Origin: Prochlorococcus marinus str. MIT 9313
Lineage (GTDB): Bacteria; Cyanobacteriota; Cyanobacteriia; PCC-6307; Cyanobiaceae
Assembly: GCF_000011485.1 (NCBI RefSeq)
Contig: NC_005071.1
Coordinates: 809,347-873,346 of the forward strand
DNA: 64,000 nt
Reading direction: 5' to 3'
In this document: positions 8,951-16,772 of the stretch, piece after piece
How positions within the stretch are numbered: position 1 is the first letter of the stretch
Layout: each line of letters begins with the position of its first letter
Position numbers and translations under genes: made by a program
Notes under the pieces: generated by a model
Database searches by the model: none
The model's input: the letters and a program-made list of their open reading frames with translations, nothing else
Told to the model about the DNA's origin: nothing

Positions 8951-9447
8951 ACGATCCAAATAAACGTTCACCATTACGCGTAGCTCTATACGAGCCACGT
9001 ATTCCACCAAATACAGGAAATATCGCCAGAACCTGTGCAGCCTTCCGCATTCCACTAGCCCTGATTGAACCTCTTGGGTTCAGCCTTGATGATCGCTATC
9101 TACGTAGAGCAGGACTTGATTACTGGCCTCACGTCGATTTATCAGTTCATTCTGACCTGGATACATTTCGCAAGTGCCTGCCATTAAATCATCGACTGAT
9201 CGGTTGCAGCAGATTTGGAGGAATCCCCCTCCGTTCGATGCGTTTCCAAACCGGAGATGTTTTGCTTTTCGGCCGTGAGGACACCGGTCTTCCTAGCAAA
9301 GTCCGTCAGCAGTGTGATCAGATCACGACAATTCCCATGCCTGGAGCAGCAAGTGAACAGGGGCAGGGCGGAGTAAGGAGCCTAAACCTGTCTGTGGCTT
9401 GCGCCATCGTGAGCTTTGAGGCTGGCCGGCAACTGGGGCTGTGGTGA
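8947..9447 (+). CDS. trmL: tRNA (cytidine/uridine-2'-O-)-methyltransferase TrmL (SPOUT)
   Basis: This 166-residue SPOUT methyltransferase carries the TrmL hallmarks near the N-terminus (VALYEPRIPPNTGNIARTC) and the knot motifs LLFGREDTGLPS and IPMPGAASEQGQGGVRSLNLS. TrmL methylates the wobble nucleotide 34 of certain tRNA-Leu species using S-adenosylmethionine. The knot sequence is slightly expanded (AASEQGQGGVRSLN instead of a shorter loop). It starts with an ATGA overlap on cobU. Confidence 0.93.
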   Translation: MNDPNKRSPLRVALYEPRIPPNTGNIARTCAAFRIPLALIEPLGFSLDDRYLRRAGLDYWPHVDLSVHSDLDTFRKCLPLNHRLIGCSRFGGIPLRSMRFQTGDVLLFGREDTGLPSKVRQQCDQITTIPMPGAASEQGQGGVRSLNLSVACAIVSFEAGRQLGLW

Positions 9448-9566
9448 GTAAACCGAACCAAACTTGCTTCTGCCCCCCCTTGCCTAATCGAAGGGAGATC
9501 AGCTAACTTCTCCCGGACTCCGGCCAAATTCGGCTTGATAGGGGTTTTGAACATCGACTTTATTGA

Positions 9567-10574
9567 ATGAAGCCCCTGTTGTTGCTTATCTCTTCCTTTG
9601 CAGCACCAGTGCTTGCGTTAGGAAACCTTGGGTCCTTACCTGGCTATGCAGATAGTGCTGTAGGGGAGAAGGTCAAGATCTCAAGCACAACCTCACAGCA
9701 ACTGATATGGATAAAAGTTGCCTTGCCAATAACCATAGAGGAACTTGCAGGCAAGCTCGGACTGAAAGCGACTGAACTGTCAAAACTCAATAAAAATTCA
9801 TCAGATACAGAACTGAACAAAGGCAGTTGGGTTGTTTTGCCAAGATCTGTTCATGGCCGCTTGGGTCGAATCAGTTACCTGGATTCAGATGAGGCACTGC
9901 TGCATGACCCTATTAAAATACTCGACAACTCAAGCAACAAAACCAATCGCTTGAATCGACAACTTGATGAAACTAAGAAAAAAAATAATTTTTACTCTTT
10001 CAATGGTCTAAATAAGAATAAAAATCAAGTCCAGGTCCAAACAAAGATAAGTAGCAACAACATCCTCAAAAAGCAGTGTTCAATTGAGTCTCCATGCAAC
10101 TGCCCCACCTGCTTAGTTGTTGAATCACAAGTGAACCCATCAGATCTATTCACCAGTAGCAATGGCATGCTCCGGCTAGGAACCATTGATTCTGATTCCT
10201 ACATATGGCCTACTAAAGGTGTGTTCACATCTGGTTTCGGATGGAGGTGGGGGAGAATGCATCAGGGTATTGACATCGCCAATCTGACGGGCACACCCAT
10301 CGTGGCTTCTAAAGACGGAATTGTGACCCATGCTGGTTGGATGGCTGGTTATGGTTATCTTGTGGAAATCTCTCACTCAGACGGTGCATCGACTAGATAC
10401 GCACACAACAGCAAACTCTTAGTCCGCAAAGGCCAGCTTGTACCCCAAGGAGCTACCATCTCAAAAATGGGCAGTACTGGGCGTAGTACTGGGCCACATC
10501 TTCATTTTGAGATCAGAAAGAAGGGTGGCATAGCCATGAATCCAAGAACGCTACTTCCAGCCGATATGGTCTGA
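9567..10574 (+). CDS. M23 metallopeptidase with LysM-like domain, copy 1
   Basis: This 335-residue protein has a signal peptide (LLLLISSFAAPVLALG) and a degenerate LysM-like segment at about residues 48-93. A low-complexity Lys/Asn-rich linker near 130-165 carries a small Cys cluster (CSIESPCNCPTC). The C-terminal M23/LytM domain has the zinc motif HQGIDIA and the terminal HLHFEI. It is presumed to act on peptidoglycan in the periplasm. The catalytic core is nearly identical in motif order to the gene at 11376, so the two are duplicates. tRNA-Met follows 37 bp downstream. Confidence 0.88.
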   Translation: MKPLLLLISSFAAPVLALGNLGSLPGYADSAVGEKVKISSTTSQQLIWIKVALPITIEELAGKLGLKATELSKLNKNSSDTELNKGSWVVLPRSVHGRLGRISYLDSDEALLHDPIKILDNSSNKTNRLNRQLDETKKKNNFYSFNGLNKNKNQVQVQTKISSNNILKKQCSIESPCNCPTCLVVESQVNPSDLFTSSNGMLRLGTIDSDSYIWPTKGVFTSGFGWRWGRMHQGIDIANLTGTPIVASKDGIVTHAGWMAGYGYLVEISHSDGASTRYAHNSKLLVRKGQLVPQGATISKMGSTGRSTGPHLHFEIRKKGGIAMNPRTLLPADMV

Positions 10575-10611
10575 TCGGAAAATGCCCATCGTTTATTGTT
10601 GTTAACGACAA

Positions 10612-10685
10612 GGCTCGGTAGCTCAGCTGGTTAGAGCGTGGGATTCATAACCCCAAGGTCGGGAGTTCAAGTCTCCCCCGAGCCA
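10612..10685 (+). tRNA. tRNA-Met (CAU), elongator type
   Basis: The sequence folds as a cloverleaf. The acceptor arm is GGCTCGG/CCGAGCC with a discriminator A, the D arm is GCTC/GAGC, the anticodon loop is TTCATAA with CAU, and the T arm is GGGAG/CTCCC around TTCAAGT. The G1-C72 pair argues against the initiator tRNA, which normally has a mismatch there. One A-C mismatch closes the anticodon stem. CCA is not encoded. Confidence 0.95.
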
Positions 10686-10740
10686 TTTTATCTTCTCAAA
10701 TAGTCAATCTTCTGCTAATTGATTTATTTTGTTGTTGAAT

Positions 10741-11260
10741 CTAAAAACTAAGTATAACTTTAGTCGAAATCTCAATCTCAATTATTTCATCTGACAAAAA
10801 TTTAAAGGGCTCACTAATAGGATTTATACCTTCTTCAAAGAAAACAATGAGCCTTCACCACAACAAATCAAGTCAGACCAAATAATAAAAGGAATATCAT
10901 TCCACAAAGCCTAAACGGAAATCAAGGGTTAGTAGAAAGTGAATCCAGGTAAATGTCGGCAAGATTGTCGAAAATATCGAGATCGAACTGACGTCGAGTA
11001 AAAAAGATATCAACCTCCGGAAAGAGCTGATTAGCCAGGTTTTAGGCTCTTAGCCTTTTTTTTGCCTCAATAAGAAATTTTTGAATCATACTCGCATTAA
11101 ATGAAACATCAAGGGCTTTATGCTGACGAGGGAAAGCAGACCAGAGCAGCGACGACCACCTGTGAGTAAAAACACCTGCAAGGTATTGATTTGCTCCAGG
11201 GGTTAATCGCGTTTCGTTCAGTCTTGCCCTTGCGGAAAAATGTCTAGCTTTCCTATGAGA
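10741..11260 (-). pseudogene. decayed gene with in-frame stops and frameshifts
   Basis: On the minus strand, a frame open from 11260 reads as convincing protein (for example RLTPGANQYLAGVFTHRW, then SSLLWSAFPRQHKALDVSF). It meets a TAA at 11042-11044 and continues in the same frame (NLANQLFPEVDIFFTRRQ, DLDIFDNLADIYLDSLS) to a TGA at 10922. Further protein-like pieces follow in other frames (ALWNDIPFIIWSDL, FFEEGINPISEPFKFLSDE) down to a TAG at 10741. No start codon is visible at the 5' end. I cannot name the ancestral family. It fills the gap between tRNA-Met and the second M23 gene. Confidence 0.6.
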
Positions 11261-11280
11261 TCAAATCATCAATAGCGTTC

Positions 11281-11358
11281 ATGCACCCCTTGCGGATCTC
11301 TAACTCAAACGTTAATTTTCGCGCAAACTCCTCAAGGCTGAATGTCTAAGGGGTGCAT
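11281..11358. repeat. 11-bp perfect inverted repeat upstream of M23 copy 2
   Basis: ATGCACCCCTT at 11281-11291 is repeated as its reverse complement AAGGGGTGCAT at 11348-11358, separated by 56 bases. The right arm ends 17 bases before the chosen ATG of the peptidase gene, so pairing in the mRNA could affect its translation. It could also be a protein-binding site or chance. Confidence 0.35.
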
Positions 11359-11375
11359 CACGTTGATTGGGTCCC

Positions 11376-12449
11376 ATGAACTCGCTGCCGTTGCTGATCT
11401 CAACCATCGCCGCGCCAGTACTTGCACTCGGGACACTCATCCACCTGCCTGGCCAAGCCAGTAAATATCATCATCCCTCCTCCCATCCATTACCACCACC
11501 TGTTCTCCCTCAACCTGATGGACAAATATGGGTCAAAGTCAACAGACCAGCAACGATTAAATTCATTGCTCATCAGCTTGGCATCTCTTTGTCTGAGATT
11601 TCAGCGCTCAATGATCAGCCATCAGCCAACAGGCTGATGGCTGGCAGTTGGATTGTGTTACCTGTCTCAGCTATGGCTCGTTTGCAGCAGTCCAAGTCTT
11701 TAGACATAACAACAGTCAGCCAAAACCTGCCGCCAGTGACCGCGCCTGCTCCACCTCCAAGCTTGGTCAAAATAGAAAGCGGAGACTCGATTGCATCAAT
11801 TGCCAAGCAGCATGGTCAAACACATCAGAGGATTCGTCAGCTAAATCCAGGACTTCAGTTCAATCAACTCACAGTGGGTGGGAATATTCGAGTTGCCAAG
11901 GCAACACGTCCTCAAAAGAGGAAATTAACTACAACTCTTGGCAGTAACAACCTTCAATCCCTATCTCTAATAAGTAATGGAGTTGGATGGATAGATCTAG
12001 GTGATACTAACTCTTATATTTGGCCGACAAAGGGTGTAATCACGTCAGGATATGGCTGGCGTTGGGGAAGAATGCATCAAGGTATTGATATCGCGAATAA
12101 GGTCAATACACCTATCCTTTCGGCAAAAGGCGGCATTGTTTCCTATGCGGGCTGGAAAGGAGCTTACGGATATCTTGTAGAAATAGCACATGTAAACGGA
12201 GATTCAACTCGTTATGCTCACAACAATCGACTACTTGTTAAAAAGGGGCAGATCTTACCCCAAGGAGCCACAATCGCAACAATGGGGAGCACAGGACGAA
12301 GCACCGGGCCTCACCTACACTTTGAGATAAGAAAGAAGAGTGGAACAGCAATCAATCCAGCAACACTCCTACCCTCAAAAATAGTGACAATAGCGCCCAA
12401 TCTTCACTATTGCTATCATCACAAATCCTTCCACGAACATCATGCATGA
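11376..12449 (+). CDS. M23 metallopeptidase with LysM domains, copy 2
   Basis: From the ATG at 11376 the product is 357 residues. The signal peptide LPLLISTIAAPVLALGTL aligns with copy 1. A degenerate LysM follows, then a clear LysM near residues 131-178 (KIESGDSIASIAKQHGQ). The C-terminal M23 domain has HQGIDIA and HLHFEI. A TTG nine bases upstream is possible but less likely. Unlike copy 1 it has a His-rich tail (YCYHHKSFHEHH) after the catalytic domain. Probable role: periplasmic peptidoglycan hydrolysis or cell separation. Confidence 0.88.
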   Translation: MNSLPLLISTIAAPVLALGTLIHLPGQASKYHHPSSHPLPPPVLPQPDGQIWVKVNRPATIKFIAHQLGISLSEISALNDQPSANRLMAGSWIVLPVSAMARLQQSKSLDITTVSQNLPPVTAPAPPPSLVKIESGDSIASIAKQHGQTHQRIRQLNPGLQFNQLTVGGNIRVAKATRPQKRKLTTTLGSNNLQSLSLISNGVGWIDLGDTNSYIWPTKGVITSGYGWRWGRMHQGIDIANKVNTPILSAKGGIVSYAGWKGAYGYLVEIAHVNGDSTRYAHNNRLLVKKGQILPQGATIATMGSTGRSTGPHLHFEIRKKSGTAINPATLLPSKIVTIAPNLHYCYHHKSFHEHHA

Positions 12450-12545
12450 TTAGATATATAATCCCTGAATTAGACCATTTTTCCTATTTTAATCAGAGAA
12501 ATATAGGGAAACTAACACTTGCAAGTCTCTATTGCCAGCATGTAT

Positions 12546-12767
12546 TCAAGCAACAGATAAGTGCACATAATATTGATCAGACAGTGAAAGATTTTTCGTA
12601 AGATTGTTTTTTCCGACTTTAACAACTTTGCCTGGTCTCATTATTCGATCACTATAAGGGGCCAATCCAGATTCTAGCTTAAACCAAAATTGACATGCTC
12701 CCAGCACGGTAATTTCTTTTTCATTAGGGTTATCATGAATGAATCAATTTATATTGGCATTTGTCAT
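12546..12767 (-). pseudogene. small gene with a premature stop at codon 8
   Basis: An ATG at 12767 begins MTNANIN and then meets TGA. The same frame continues open to a TGA at 12546 and reads as a real protein (DNPNEKEITVLGACQFWFKL, then ESGLAPYSDRIMRPGKVVKV). If the TGA were a sense codon it would encode 73 residues. No other good start exists for the long part, only an ATT. The family is unknown. This is the only recognisable content in the gap between the second M23 gene and the next minus-strand gene. Confidence 0.5.
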
Positions 12768-12797
12768 AGTTAATTTAAATAGTTTACAATCAAAACT

Positions 12798-13091
12798 CTA
12801 ACGCATTTCAATTGCATTAAGTCTTTGTCGAAATGAACTCTGGTTCTCCTTCGCTTCTGCAATCTGTGTTTTATCGCTTTGGGAGAGCTCAGGCGTGTAG
12901 GGGCGCCTATTGCCTCGGTGGCTCCCAGATCGAATCGGCATCGCCTGAAGGGTTAGCTTTCTAGTGTTGGGATCACGAATTAGTGGTTGGAGCTTAAGTT
13001 CAGCCCTAAGCTGATTTAGAAGTCGAAAATGGCCTGTGTTACTGAACTTACGTAGCAAGGCTTGGTCCCAGGCTGTTGTTTGTTTGAGCAT
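12798..13091 (-). CDS. conserved picocyanobacterial hypothetical protein
   Basis: This is a 97-residue basic, soluble protein. It has an N-terminal helical part (WDQALLRKFSNTGHFRLLNQ) and a basic, Gln/Lys-rich C-terminus (SGSHRGNRRPYTPEL; SSFRQRLNAIEMR). It resembles small uncharacterised proteins recurrent in marine Synechococcus/Prochlorococcus genomes, by my recollection of the start MLKQTTAWDQALLRKF. There are no Cys pairs, membrane segments or signal peptide. The basic character would suit nucleic-acid binding, but that is speculation. Confidence 0.7.
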   Translation of the reverse strand: MLKQTTAWDQALLRKFSNTGHFRLLNQLRAELKLQPLIRDPNTRKLTLQAMPIRSGSHRGNRRPYTPELSQSDKTQIAEAKENQSSFRQRLNAIEMR

Positions 13092-13262
13092 GTAAGAAGT
13101 TTAGATGATTCCCGTTTCAGCCATATTGATTACGCTTAGCGCTAGCGATCAAAACAGGCATGGCATGATAAATTTGAGTAGCCTACTAGAAGTCATACCG
13201 ACTTCACTTTAGCTCTGGTTAAGCACATCTCTTGCAGAGCCATCAACTCTTAACTCTCCATC

Positions 13263-13865
13263 ATGACGACCAACGAATGCCTACGGGTGGGTCAGCAGGC
13301 CCCAGACTTCAACGCTACAGCTGTTGTTGATCAAGAGTTTAAGGAAATAAGCCTATCCCAATACAGGGGGAAGTATGTGGTTTTATTCTTTTATCCTCTA
13401 GATTTCACTTTTGTATGCCCAACAGAAATTACAGCATTTAGTGATCGTTACACTGATTTCTCAAGCCGAAACACAGAGGTATTAGGTGTTTCAGTTGATA
13501 GTCAGTTCAGCCATCTTGCATGGATCCAGACATCACGTAAGGAAGGAGGTCTTGGTGACATCAACTATCCACTAATAGCTGATCTCAAGAAAGAGATTTC
13601 GACAGCCTATAACGTTTTAGATGATGAAGCTGGAGTAGCCCTACGTGGTTTGTTTATCATTGACCCAGATGGAGTAATAATGCATTCAACAATTAACAAC
13701 CTACCAGTAGGAAGGAACGTGGATGAGACATTACGTGTACTGCAGGCCTTTCAGTATGTACAGTCACATCCAGATGAGGTATGCCCTGCTAATTGGACAC
13801 CAGGAGAGAAAACAATGAAACCAGATCCAGTTGGAAGCAAGGAGTTCTTCGCCTCAATAAATTAA
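13263..13865 (+). CDS. 2-Cys peroxiredoxin
   Basis: This typical 200-residue Prx1/AhpC-type enzyme reduces H2O2 and alkyl hydroperoxides using thioredoxin-type donors. The peroxidatic Cys52 is in FTFVCPTE, and the resolving Cys is in [13 protein letters not shown] near the C-terminus. The GGLG motif ([11 protein letters not shown]) is present, and the C-terminal FF (KEFFASIN) is a YF-like hint that makes the enzyme sensitive to over-oxidation. It converges on the UPF0182 gene with a 22-bp gap. Confidence 0.95.
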   Translation: MTTNECLRVGQQAPDFNATAVVDQEFKEISLSQYRGKYVVLFFYPLDFTFVCPTEITAFSDRYTDFSSRNTEVLGVSVDSQFSHLAWIQTSRKEGGLGDINYPLIADLKKEISTAYNVLDDEAGVALRGLFIIDPDGVIMHSTINNLPVGRNVDETLRVLQAFQYVQSHPDEVCPANWTPGEKTMKPDPVGSKEFFASIN

Positions 13866-13887
13866 TCATTAATCTATCAATACATCA

Positions 13888-16755
13888 TTAATTTAATTGA
13901 TCTGCTGCCTTAATTGGTGGCAGATCATTTCTATTCAAATACACTGCTTTATTGCTTGATCCGTCAACCAAGGCCCTTAGGCCTTCACCGAGATCCTCAG
14001 CCATGGCAATCCTTTTGCCATCACTAACAACTACCCTGGTAAGGGTTGGCAAACCACCTTGACGTGCCCTTAGGTAAACAGGTTCTACATAAAGAAGGGC
14101 CTTGCCTAGGGGTACAACAAGAAGATTGCCTTGCACAACTTCAGATCCAGCACGATCCCAAAGTCCAAACTGTTGGCTGATCTGTGGGTCCTGATTGATA
14201 AGGGCCTGAATCTGTTCAGGACCGAAGATTGGCGTTTGACTTGGAAAACGTAGCAAGACTAATTTTCCATAATGCTCACCATCACTGCGAGCAGCGAGCC
14301 ACGCTGAAAGATTGGGGCGAGCAAGTGGTGTTAGTGGTTGTAATAAGAGAAATTCTGAACTTTCTTGAGTACCTAATTGTGCAGTGATGTGATATGGATC
14401 AACAGGAACCTGCCGCCTACCATAGAGTTCCTTTGGAACCTGCCAAACATCATCACCGCTATAGAATATACGAGGATCAGTAACGTGGTATCTTAGTAAT
14501 TGCTGTACCTGTACATTAAACAAGTCTGTAGGCACCTTGAGATGCTCTCGCAAGCTTGAAGGCATCTCCTCAAGAGGTTTGAATAGATCTGGAAACAATC
14601 GCTGCCAACCCAATATTATCGGATCCCGCGGTTCACTCACATACAAGTGAACACGACCACTGTATGCATCAACAATAGCTTTGACTGAGTTACGTAAATA
14701 TCGCAGCGGGCGACCATCTGGGAGGTTTGCTGCGTATGGGTATGTGCGTGAGCTTGTATAAGCTTCAACAATCCAGTATTGGTTTTGCTTAGCTTCATAA
14801 TTAAGATCTTTAGAACTAACTGAAGTAGAGACCAAATATGGGTCACCAATGACTTCAAGGAATGGCGCTATTGCCCTCACTCTTTGCCTTACTTCGCGCC
14901 TAATAAGAAGTTTGGAATTAATCGTTAGCGATCCTGTATTAAGAAGACGGGGTTCGAAAAGGTACATAGCTGCTGCTAATTGTTGCCAGGGCTGCCCCAC
15001 CGGCACACCTCCTGATCCTAAATAGTGATTGTAGATATTCTTATCACCTACTGGATAATCCAGTTCTTTTAGTTTGCTCGGAGCAAGAGCATAAGGAGAG
15101 GGTAGCATTCCAAAATAGAGAGCTGCTCTCCCAATAGGGACAGCCTCTTTGACATCTTCACGAGTAATGCCTAGCTCAGAACTACCCTCAAGACGTGTTG
15201 AGGTTCCTAGATCACTGATAAAATAGTCAGGTAGACCATCGGGTGCTCTTGTATTGACTGGACTGAGAGTAAAGCCATATCCATGCGTGAATACAAAATG
15301 ACGATTCAACCAAGTACGTGAACGTTTTGGAAGTGCAGCCTGATCAAGTTCGCGTGCTGTGATCATGACCTGTTGACGGTTCGCTACGTCAGGCACAAAG
15401 CGATAACGATCTACTGCTGCATTTGAAAAGCGATAGTAAACCCTCAATTGCTGTAATTGACGATTGGTTGCCAATAGAGGCTGACTGTCCCATAGACGAA
15501 TATTCCTTAGTGTGCTAGCACCTTGTTCAAGATCAAGTTGAGTTAACTGAGGTTGAGGATTAATAAGTGTGGTTGTTATCGAGTCAAGCTGAAATGCTTT
15601 CCTCGTGGCTTTAATTGCTCGAATGATGTAAGGGGTTTCTAGTTTCAGTTCTCTAGGTTTAACGACCATCCACTGCACAAACGGAGCCAAAAGTACTTCG
15701 AGAAGAATTGCTCCTACGCCAATAATTGAAGCAATTAATCTCAATAGACGCCTTTGTTGTATCCATGTAAATGGAATTACCAGAAATGCGAAAACCAAAA
15801 TTGCCAAACTTGCCAAACTTCGTAGAGGAAGTATCAGGTGAGCATCCAACCAGCCAGCTCCGGCCACCGTACCGTTCTGCGTCCACAGAAGTTCATGACG
15901 TGATAACCATAAAAGTGCTGAAAGTGTTAAAAGTATGATGCCGATTAGTGGCCTTAAGAAATTGCACTGTCTAGGAGATAAACCTTTGAAAACCCAATCC
16001 GAAAGCGATTCAGGCTGGGCTAACTTCATCCATATAGTCGTACATGTTGTTAAGATTAGTTGGGCCAATAGAACAACCAAAGCAAAGGCTAGTGCTGGAA
16101 ATTGGCCGAGCCCAAAACTTACATCGCCACCCAGTAGTGGTTCTTTAATACCTGTAGGAGGTATAGCAAGGGCGAGTGCCCATAGCCCCCAGCCTCTAGC
16201 AATCGAGATACTGAAGCAAAAACAACCAATTAAATGAGCAATCCTTCCCCCTCGGGCATTGCCAAGCATCACGCAAATTGAGATGAATACGCAGGACAGC
16301 GGAATCACCAGCGCCCAAATGTCTTCAAAAGGTTCACTCCACCAATGCCCAAGGTCAAATGGCTTGAAACAAGCTAACCACGCCAATCGACTGAGTAATA
16401 CAAGATCACCGACCACCACCACGAAGCAGCCAAGTAGCCCCAAGCCATAACGCCATCCATGCAGGGAAAGGGATGACTCTCCCAAGTTGCTTGCAACTTC
16501 GAGTTTGATCCAGTTGCGCTGCCAAAGCTGACAAGTCGCGACAACCAGAAGGGCGAGGAGAAGTCCTCCCAGTTGCCAGAGCCAACGGCGGAGAAGCATC
16601 CCTTGCCAATCAAATTGACCGAACCACAACCATTCGACTTGAACCCGCATCAACAAACAGAAAGCTGCAATAGATAGCAAGAGCCAAAGCCATTGGCTCT
16701 TGAACCATTGCAAGGGTCGGGCGAAACAAGCCAAGCCCATCGACTCAATCAACAC
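13888..16755 (-). CDS. UPF0182 family large membrane protein
   Basis: This 955-residue protein has about seven membrane segments in the first 350 residues and a long, probably extracytoplasmic C-terminal region. It carries the family segments VNTRAPDGLPDYFISDLG and PIILGWQRLFPDLFKPLEEM, and matches UPF0182/COG1615, which has no assigned function. The first codon is GTG (16755). An ATG at 16740 is an alternative that removes five residues. It ends 17 bp downstream of ftsH on the same strand, so co-transcription is plausible. Confidence 0.9.
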   Translation of the reverse strand: MLIESMGLACFARPLQWFKSQWLWLLLSIAAFCLLMRVQVEWLWFGQFDWQGMLLRRWLWQLGGLLLALLVVATCQLWQRNWIKLEVASNLGESSLSLHGWRYGLGLLGCFVVVVGDLVLLSRLAWLACFKPFDLGHWWSEPFEDIWALVIPLSCVFISICVMLGNARGGRIAHLIGCFCFSISIARGWGLWALALAIPPTGIKEPLLGGDVSFGLGQFPALAFALVVLLAQLILTTCTTIWMKLAQPESLSDWVFKGLSPRQCNFLRPLIGIILLTLSALLWLSRHELLWTQNGTVAGAGWLDAHLILPLRSLASLAILVFAFLVIPFTWIQQRRLLRLIASIIGVGAILLEVLLAPFVQWMVVKPRELKLETPYIIRAIKATRKAFQLDSITTTLINPQPQLTQLDLEQGASTLRNIRLWDSQPLLATNRQLQQLRVYYRFSNAAVDRYRFVPDVANRQQVMITARELDQAALPKRSRTWLNRHFVFTHGYGFTLSPVNTRAPDGLPDYFISDLGTSTRLEGSSELGITREDVKEAVPIGRAALYFGMLPSPYALAPSKLKELDYPVGDKNIYNHYLGSGGVPVGQPWQQLAAAMYLFEPRLLNTGSLTINSKLLIRREVRQRVRAIAPFLEVIGDPYLVSTSVSSKDLNYEAKQNQYWIVEAYTSSRTYPYAANLPDGRPLRYLRNSVKAIVDAYSGRVHLYVSEPRDPIILGWQRLFPDLFKPLEEMPSSLREHLKVPTDLFNVQVQQLLRYHVTDPRIFYSGDDVWQVPKELYGRRQVPVDPYHITAQLGTQESSEFLLLQPLTPLARPNLSAWLAARSDGEHYGKLVLLRFPSQTPIFGPEQIQALINQDPQISQQFGLWDRAGSEVVQGNLLVVPLGKALLYVEPVYLRARQGGLPTLTRVVVSDGKRIAMAEDLGEGLRALVDGSSNKAVYLNRNDLPPIKAADQLN

Positions 16756-16772
16756 AGGCTAAGCCGTTCTAG

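Noticed and set aside
12410..12601. 63-residue plus-strand ORF after M23 copy 2
   Set aside because: It lies antisense to the protein-like remnant at 12546-12767 and overlaps the end of the peptidase gene; composition is not protein-like.
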